From NCBI RefSeq assembly GCF_023078335.1, contig NZ_CP095551.1, positions 181,827 through 245,826 of the forward strand: a stretch of DNA of 64,000 nucleotides, read 5' to 3'. A program made the translations under genes and the position numbers. This document shows, in pieces, positions 58,659-64,000 of this stretch. Positions within the stretch are counted from its first letter, which is position 1, and each line of letters starts with the position of its first letter. Origin of the DNA: Metabacillus endolithicus. Lineage in GTDB: Bacteria; Bacillota; Bacilli; Bacillales; Bacillaceae. Under the pieces are notes generated by a model. It was not told the origin of the DNA and ran no database searches. It saw only the letters and a program-made list of their open reading frames with translations.

Positions 58659-59376
58659 TTAAGAAATAAAGTAAGGAATTATTAAAAACAATCCTGCAGC
58701 TAATCCTGCTGCTAATATATTGTAGGGAGTCATTGCCCTAACGTATTTCATATGCTCCGCCTGTGCGTCGCCCGCAGACATTGCAGTCATACCGGATACG
58801 GGAGAAGTGACATCTCCAAAAGTCCCTCCTGAAAAACAGCAAGCCACAGCAAGAGGAACACTACCTCCAGTTGTTACAGCCAAAGGGATGACAATTGGCA
58901 TCATTAACGCCCATGCACCCCAGGACGACCCAATAAAATAAGTAACAGCTCCTGAAACGATAAAAATAAGAACAGCAACCCATACTGGTGTTAGTGTCCT
59001 CCCTAAAGTTGTTCGAATAAGGTTGGTTAAACCGAGATCCTGTGAAACATCGGAAATGGGCCAAGCAACCGCTAATATTACAATGGTAACCATAAGTTTG
59101 TTTCCGCCTTTAATAAATTGATTGGTCATTTCCTTCAGTTTAAGTCCCTGAAATAGGTATATGATGGCAGTTATCATTACTGTAATAAATAGTGCTAAGA
59201 ACATCGAACGTGATGGATCCGCTGCTGAAAAAACCTCAATAATATTTTGATCTTTTGGTTTTTTTTTGGCCACTCCACCACATGAGGAAAAAGCTTAAAG
59301 GAATTAACACCTGGATAGGGACTAAAAGATTAAATAATCTTGGTTTCAAAGCAGGCTTGCCTAAGCCCATATCCAT
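58659..59376 (-). pseudogene. NhaC-family Na+/H+ antiporter, truncated and frameshifted
   Basis: The main frame (204 codons) has NhaC-type helices with GSSWGAWALMMPIVIPL and CFSGGTFGDVTSPVSGMT. Upstream, from ATG 59376, another frame gives MDMGLGKPALKPRLFNLLVPIQ and FFLMWWSGQ, which joins the main frame if one T is removed from T9 59259-59267. Even joined, it is ~240 residues, against 450-500 for NhaC, and lacks the N-terminal half. The remnant probably cannot transport. Lies opposite the copper genes. Confidence 0.65.
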
Positions 59377-59701
59377 TTCTCATTGTTCCTACAATAAAAA
59401 TTAATGAAGATTTTTTTATTGGATTTTCGCAAAACCGAAATACTATTGAAACATTACTTATATCATAGGGGTGTTTATTATATTAAATATACCAAAATAT
59501 TCAGTATTTGTTTTTTGAGGGTACATACTTCAAAAGTGAAAGCTTTTTTGCTTTATCAACTTTCAAGGTAAGAGTTTGTAAAAGGAGAGGATTTCTGAAA
59601 ATCTCTAAAATCCCTTAATTCCACAATATATTTTGATATTTAGGTTTAAGAGTATATACCATATTAAGTAATTCATAAAATTTTTTTAGTTTTTTAACTT
59701 C
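59377..59701. other. Intergenic region between NhaC remnant and small membrane gene
   Basis: No gene seen. AT-rich; the only identifiable signal is the promoter that starts at 59702. Confidence 0.45.
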
Positions 59702-59733
59702 TTCACAATTTCCTCAAATTCCTTGTTTATAAT
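59702..59733 (+). promoter_or_regulatory. Direct-repeat activator promoter, copy 2
   Basis: TTCACA (59702-59707), 5 nt, CTCAAA (59713-59718), 9 nt, TATAAT (59728-59733). Spacing matches copies at 55391 and 63833 exactly. Drives the small membrane protein at 59766. Confidence 0.6.
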
Positions 59734-59765
59734 GAAAACTAACATGAAACAAGGAGGTTTTGAAA

Positions 59766-60011
59766 ATGGGTTGGGAAACTTTATTATTACTAGCATGTCC
59801 TCTTATGATGTTATTCTGTATGAAAGGTATGTTTTCAGGAAATAAAGAAAAAGAAACCAAGGGAAATCCAACACAACAATCTGATTTTCAATCATTACAA
59901 ATTAAGATGGCCGATTTAATCGAGCAAAATCACAAACTAACACAAGAAGTAGAAAATTTAAAGACTCAAACAAGTGAGGATTCAAACATAGTTAAATTAA
60001 AAAAAGCTTAA
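59766..60011 (+). CDS. Small membrane protein with coiled coil, 81 aa
   Basis: ATG 59766 (MGWETLLLL) is chosen because AAGGAGG ends 8 nt before it. The product has one N-terminal helix with Cys and several Met (ACPLMMLFCMKGMF), which could bind copper. A polar linker and a coiled-coil C-terminus (LQIKMADLIEQNHKLTQEVE) follow. The helix composition and copper-gene neighbours suggest a metal-stress role, not a firm call. It has its own terminator. Confidence 0.55.
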   Translation: MGWETLLLLACPLMMLFCMKGMFSGNKEKETKGNPTQQSDFQSLQIKMADLIEQNHKLTQEVENLKTQTSEDSNIVKLKKA

Positions 60012-60025
60012 ATAGACACTTTTGT

Positions 60026-60057
60026 AAGCGAGGGAGGAAATTCTTTCGCTTTTTTTG
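60026..60057 (+). terminator. Terminator of the small membrane protein gene
   Basis: AAGCGA ... TCGCTT followed by T6; 15 bp after the stop. Confidence 0.7.
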
Positions 60058-60114
60058 TATCTTTGAATATTAATAACATTTTTTGCATTCGTTAAATTAA
60101 TTTTTAAAAATGTA

Positions 60115-60146
60115 TTGACTCTGTTCCTAGATACAGACTTTATTAT
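60115..60146 (+). promoter_or_regulatory. MerR-type promoter with 20-bp spacer
   Basis: TTGACT (60115-60120), 20-bp spacer, TATTAT (60141-60146). The spacer holds the dyad CTGT-TCCTAGAT-ACAG. The over-long spacer is the hallmark of promoters twisted into line by MerR activators, so the MerR gene that follows is probably autoregulated and metal-induced. Confidence 0.75.
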
Positions 60147-60169
60147 AGATTATGAAAGGAGGGAATCTT

Positions 60170-60571
60170 ATGGGAGTTCTATCAATTAGTAAAGTAGCAA
60201 AGCAGGCTAATATAAACCTTGAGACAGTCCGTTATTACGAGAAAAGGGGTCTTATACCTGAACCACCAAGAACAGCAGCGGGATATAGGATGTTTTCTGG
60301 AGAGTATGTTGACCGAATCAAGTTTATAAAAAGAGCACAAGAGCTTGGGTTTACACTTGATGAAATATTGCAGCTGTTAAAAATTTCAGAAGGTGGACAT
60401 GATGCACAGACTGTAAAAGAATTCACATCTGAAAAAATAAGTGAAATTACCGGTAAAATTAATGACTTACAACGAATAAAGGGTACATTGCAAAAGCTAT
60501 CAGATGAATGTCCAGGGTCTGGTGCACCCTCAAATAAATGCCCCATTATTCAAGATTTAACCAATAACTAA
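60170..60571 (+). CDS. MerR-family metal-responsive regulator
   Basis: ATG 60170 (MGVLSISKVAKQ) lies after AAAGGAGGG; a longer frame from 60152 overlaps that site. The 133-residue protein has the MerR helix-turn-helix (NINLETVRYYEKRGLIPEPPRT), a dimerisation helix and a C-terminal metal loop CPGSGAPSNKC (C-x9-C) followed by PII. The upstream Cys that mercury MerR uses is missing (GGHDAQTV), so copper, zinc or cadmium sensing is more likely. CopZ follows 123 bp later. Confidence 0.8.
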   Translation: MGVLSISKVAKQANINLETVRYYEKRGLIPEPPRTAAGYRMFSGEYVDRIKFIKRAQELGFTLDEILQLLKISEGGHDAQTVKEFTSEKISEITGKINDLQRIKGTLQKLSDECPGSGAPSNKCPIIQDLTNN

Positions 60572-60694
60572 TGATATGAATTTTTTAGAGGTCCTAACTT
60601 ACGAACTAAAACTAAGCGATTTGATAATAATATAAAATGAAATAACGTATGATAATGCTATTTTTAAAAAAATAAATAAAATGGAGGAATTAAT

Positions 60695-60910
60695 ATGGCT
60701 AATGTAACAAAATCAATGACAGTAAAAGGAATGTCCTGTAATCACTGCGTGAATTCAATCGAAGGTTCCTTAGCGCAACTAAACGGTGTTCAATCGGTTA
60801 AAGTAGATCTTAAACAGGAGTTAGTTGATGTATCGTATGACGATGAGGTGGTTAATGCACAAGACATTTATTCGGAAATTGAAGAAATAGGATACGATGT
60901 TGTAACATAA
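60695..60910 (+). CDS. copZ: CopZ copper chaperone
   Basis: A 71-residue heavy-metal-associated domain: MSCNHC (M-x-C-x2-C, Cys15 and Cys18), then the beta-alpha-beta pattern (VNSIEGSLAQLNGVQSVKVDL ... VSYDDEVV). It carries Cu(I) to CopA. TGGAGG precedes the start. CopA begins 171 bp downstream, perhaps with its own leader. Confidence 0.93.
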   Translation: MANVTKSMTVKGMSCNHCVNSIEGSLAQLNGVQSVKVDLKQELVDVSYDDEVVNAQDIYSEIEEIGYDVVT

Positions 60911-61081
60911 AAAGTTTTTGACAGCTGATTCCAAGTTATAGGGGTTAATCAATGTGTAAGGATAGTAATTTAAAATGAATTGTTTATAAATGCTTCATTT
61001 GGCTCAGTTAAACAATTCAGAAATACATATTGGTTTTCCCGTTATTTTTAGAAAAGTAAAACTAAAAGGAGGGATAAATCA

Positions 61082-63514
61082 ATGAGTAGCGAAGCTAAAG
61101 TTCGTGAATCAATGGATGAACAGGTTTCATTAGGCATTACTGGTATGACGTGTGCTTCATGTGCAACTCGAATCGAAAAAAATCTCTTGAAAATAGATGG
61201 GGTTGGTAAGGCAAACGTCAACCTTGCATCCGAAAAGGTTAGTGTTTCTTATAATTCTTCACAAACCTCAGTAGAACAACTAATGGAAAGTGTGAAAAAA
61301 ACCGGATATGGAGTTCGTGAGGAAAAAACGACATTAGTAATAACCGGTATGACATGTGCGGCATGTGCAACTCGGATAGAAAAAGGACTTAAGAAGGTAG
61401 ATGGAGTAGTCAATGCGAACGTTAACCTGGCAAGTGAAAAAGCAAGTGTTGAATATATTCCAGGTAAAACAAATGTAGATCAGCTGATTGCTGCTGTGAA
61501 AAAAGCAGGATACAGTGCAAAAGTAGCAGGGGATGCTAATGCGGATACAGAAAAAGGAGCACGTGAGAAAGAATATAGAACCCAAAGAAACAAATTCCTA
61601 TTAGGTGCGTTATTATCGGTGTGGTTTTTACCGCAAATGATTTCTGATCTACAGGTCCAATATGGGTTTGATGTAGGGTTTCAATTTCATATCAATCCTT
61701 GGATTCAACTATTATTAGCGACACCCGTACAATTTTATGTGGGCGGTCATTTCTATAAGGACGCATATAATGCACTTAGAGGCGGAAGTGCCAATATGGC
61801 CACACTTGTAGCCTTAGGAACATCCGCAGCTTACTTTTATAGCTTAGTTATCACTCTAACTGGAGTAGATGCAGGACTCTATTTTGAAGCTGCAGCCATA
61901 ATTATTACGTTAATTGTTTTAGGAAAGCTTTTGGAGATTCGGGCAAAAGGACAGACATCAGATGCCATCAAAAAATTGATGGGATTACAGGCGAAAACAG
62001 CGCGGGTCATCCGCGATGGAGAGGAAATAGATATTCCAATTGAGGAAGTAGTAGTGGACGATGTCATTTTCGTAAGAGCAGGAGAAAAAATACCGGTAGA
62101 TGGAGAGATTGTTGAAGGTAGCAGTACGATTGATGAATCGATGCTGACTGGAGAGAGTTTGCCAGTTAGTAAGAATGTTGGTGATCCCGTCATTGGAGCT
62201 ACAGTCAATAAACATGGTTCATTTAAATTTAAGGCAACTAAAGTAGGAAAAGATACGACACTAGCTCAAATTATTAAACTGGTGGAAGAGGCACAAGGTT
62301 CAAAAGCTCCGATTCAGAAACTCGCTGATAAAATCTCAGGTATATTTGTCCCAATTGTTATCATTATTGCGTTAGTAACATTTGCTATTACCTATTTCTT
62401 AGTTGGATTTACCCCAGCCCTTATTAGTGCCGTTGCTGTTTTAGTAATTGCCTGCCCTTGTGCACTCGGCTTAGCAACGCCAACAGCTGTAATGGTAGGA
62501 ACAGGAAAAGGGGCAGAGAGTGGTGTTCTAATTAAAGGTGCAGAACACTTAGAAAGTGCTCATCGTGTAACAACGGTAGTTTTAGATAAAACAGGTACAA
62601 TAACAAAGGGTGAACCTGAAGTAACGGATATTATTACTACAAAAAACTTTCAAGAAGATGAATTGCTTCGGTTAGCTGGTTCAGCAGAAAGAGGTTCTGA
62701 ACATCCACTTGGTGAAGCAATTGTAAATGGTGCAAAAGAAAAAGGACTTTCATTAAGTGATCCCACTGATTTTAATGCAATTCCTGGCCATGGTATCGAA
62801 GTAAAAGTAGAAGAAATGAAAGTTCTTATTGGTAATAAAAAGCACTTGCAAAAAGAGGGTATTGTGTTTGAATCATTAGTCAAACAAATGGAAGAGCTTG
62901 AAGGACAAGGGAAAACAGCCATGCTAATGGCAGTTGACAGTGAGCTTGCTGGGATCATTGCTGTTGCAGATACGGTGAAAGAAACATCTGCCGAAGCGAT
63001 TGCACAATTAAAAGAAATGGGCATAGAAGTTGCGATGATTACCGGTGATAATCAACGTACAGCCGAAGCGATTGCAAAACAAGTTGGTGTAGATCGCGTA
63101 TTAGCAGAAGTACTACCGGAAGACAAGTCTGCTGAAGTAGAAAAGCTGAAGCAGGAAGGAAAAGTAGTGGCGATGGTTGGTGATGGCATAAACGATGCTC
63201 CCGCCCTTGCTGCTGCACATATCGGAATAGCAATTGGTACAGGAACAGATATTGCGATTGAAGCAGCAGATGTAACCCTTATGCGAGGGGACTTAATAGG
63301 TATCGTCGATACCGTTCGACTATCGAAAGCTACCATGCGAAAAATAAGGCAAAACCTATTTTGGGCATTTGCATACAACACGATTCTTATACCAGTTGCA
63401 GCATTAGGGTTACTTAATCCAGTTCTTGCAGGAGCTGCAATGGCGTTTAGTTCCGTATCCGTTGTTACCAACACCTTATTCTTACGGAGATGGAAGCCTA
63501 TCCGAGCAGCATAA
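61082..63514 (+). CDS. copA: CopA copper-exporting P1B ATPase
   Basis: An 810-residue full-length protein. It has two N-terminal HMA domains (GMTCASC at 21-27, GMTCAAC at 89-95), eight transmembrane helices with CPC in [11 protein letters not shown] (Cys458/460) and the actuator motif LTGESLPV. The phosphorylation site is DKTGT (Asp502), the nucleotide-binding motif is SEHPLGEAI, and [10 protein letters not shown] completes the P-domain. It pumps Cu(I) out of the cytoplasm at the cost of ATP, fed by CopZ. AGGAGG precedes the ATG. Confidence 0.96.
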   Translation: MSSEAKVRESMDEQVSLGITGMTCASCATRIEKNLLKIDGVGKANVNLASEKVSVSYNSSQTSVEQLMESVKKTGYGVREEKTTLVITGMTCAACATRIEKGLKKVDGVVNANVNLASEKASVEYIPGKTNVDQLIAAVKKAGYSAKVAGDANADTEKGAREKEYRTQRNKFLLGALLSVWFLPQMISDLQVQYGFDVGFQFHINPWIQLLLATPVQFYVGGHFYKDAYNALRGGSANMATLVALGTSAAYFYSLVITLTGVDAGLYFEAAAIIITLIVLGKLLEIRAKGQTSDAIKKLMGLQAKTARVIRDGEEIDIPIEEVVVDDVIFVRAGEKIPVDGEIVEGSSTIDESMLTGESLPVSKNVGDPVIGATVNKHGSFKFKATKVGKDTTLAQIIKLVEEAQGSKAPIQKLADKISGIFVPIVIIIALVTFAITYFLVGFTPALISAVAVLVIACPCALGLATPTAVMVGTGKGAESGVLIKGAEHLESAHRVTTVVLDKTGTITKGEPEVTDIITTKNFQEDELLRLAGSAERGSEHPLGEAIVNGAKEKGLSLSDPTDFNAIPGHGIEVKVEEMKVLIGNKKHLQKEGIVFESLVKQMEELEGQGKTAMLMAVDSELAGIIAVADTVKETSAEAIAQLKEMGIEVAMITGDNQRTAEAIAKQVGVDRVLAEVLPEDKSAEVEKLKQEGKVVAMVGDGINDAPALAAAHIGIAIGTGTDIAIEAADVTLMRGDLIGIVDTVRLSKATMRKIRQNLFWAFAYNTILIPVAALGLLNPVLAGAAMAFSSVSVVTNTLFLRRWKPIRAA

Positions 63515-63536
63515 TAAATGAAGAGAATTTAATTTT

Positions 63537-63566
63537 GAGGTTACTTGTTAAGGTAGCCTCTTTTTT
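63537..63566 (+). terminator. Terminator of copA
   Basis: GAGGTTAC ... GTAGCCTC (one bulge) followed by T6, 22 bp after the stop. Confidence 0.75.
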
Positions 63567-63832
63567 ATGAAGGGAAGATATCAACAATTTGATATCTAGT
63601 GGATGAACTGTTTAAAATAATCCTACAGCATAAACAAATTAATGGTTATTTTGTCCGGTTCTAAAATAACTTCAAGAACAGAAGAATAATAGGGATACAG
63701 TTCTATCCGCTTTTTTAATATTTACGAAGATTGGTTGTGAGAAGCTACCCGTTACTTTAACTACTAAATTTACAGCGATTCTTCCAAGATAAGGGTAAGA
63801 ATCTGATATTTAACAAAAAAGATTTGACAACC

Positions 63833-63864
63833 TTCACAGAAAATTTACATTTAACACGTATAAT
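63833..63864 (+). promoter_or_regulatory. Direct-repeat activator promoter, copy 3
   Basis: TTCACA (63833-63838), 5 nt, TTTACA (63844-63849), 9 nt, TATAAT (63859-63864). Same geometry as copies at 55391 and 59702. Drives the gene at 63943. Confidence 0.6.
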
Positions 63865-63942
63865 TCCTTTTATGCTTGTGATTCAGAGAATATAAAGGGA
63901 CATGAATAAATTATTAATATTACATGATGAAATGAGGAATGT

Positions 63943-64000
63943 ATGTTGAAACCCCTTTTCAGTATTGGCCCTTTTGGGATCCATTTTTTAGGTTTAATGA
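63943..64000 (+). CDS. Probable Lgt-like prolipoprotein diacylglyceryl transferase, 3'-partial
   Basis: The first 19 codons read MLKPLFSIGPFGIHFLGLM. FSIGP(F/L)xI-x-(W/F)-(Y/L)GL is the usual start of Lgt enzymes, which attach diacylglycerol to lipoprotein cysteines. TGAGG lies upstream. The gene runs off the window, so the call rests on a short match only. Confidence 0.5.
   Translation, partial: MLKPLFSIGPFGIHFLGLM

Overview
The window looks like part of a large, low-GC Bacillaceae (Firmicutes) conjugative plasmid. A few kilobases hold a Rep_3-type replication initiator with an iteron origin, a TubZ/TubR/TubY-like partition locus, and long conjugation operons. A type IV secretion (T4SS) operon of Gram-positive type, a VirD4-like coupling protein, insertion-sequence debris and group II introns complete the picture. 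Window ends cut through an ArdC-like gene (left) and a probable Lgt-like gene (right).

Layout. 1-1531: ArdC-like antirestriction gene and two small minus-strand genes. 1643-13036: T4SS operon with VirB2-like, PrgI/VirB3-like, VirB4 N-domain, VirB4 ATPase, VirB6-like and VirB1-like (transglycosylase plus M23) genes. A 2.5-kb group II intron splits the VirB1-like gene inside its transglycosylase domain. 13815-20249: defence island with an ABC-three-component-like set (Cap4-like nuclease, middle component, SMC/Rad50-like ATPase), IS debris, Fic and a decayed HepT. 20339-24730: tyrosine recombinase, Rep and opposed iteron blocks. 24733-27060: decayed IS3 element and decayed group II intron. 27560-31715: tubY-tubZ-tubR with a repeat-rich candidate centromere. 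32433-38614: DNA-processing genes. 38639-45711: a Tad/type IVc-pilus-like cluster. 46004-53250: XRE regulator, secreted repeat protein and a giant Ig/PKD-type adhesin. 53371-54328: Abi_2 gene preceded by a structured RNA. 55391-64000: redox, copper and membrane island (redoxin, RnfD-like, PIN-TRAM, NhaC remnant, MerR regulator, CopZ, CopA, Lgt-like).

How it fits together. The T4SS, coupling protein and Replic_Relax-like proteins would form the transfer machine. The Tad-like pilus and giant adhesin could provide cell-cell contact; that role is inference. Four near-identical leader hairpins (GGCGGAAGACGCA...TGCGTCTTTTTT) sit just upstream of the T4SS, DNA-processing, S1/Tad and adhesin blocks, which suggests one shared transcription-elongation switch. 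In the right-hand island, three promoters share a direct-repeat architecture (TTCACA-N5-hexamer-N9-TATAAT), which points to a common response regulator encoded elsewhere.

Caution. At least a dozen otherwise well-conserved genes are each interrupted by a 1-nt frameshift, mostly in short homopolymers. Uncorrected sequencing error is at least as likely as gene decay, so 'pseudogene' calls here should be read as 'frameshifted as given'.
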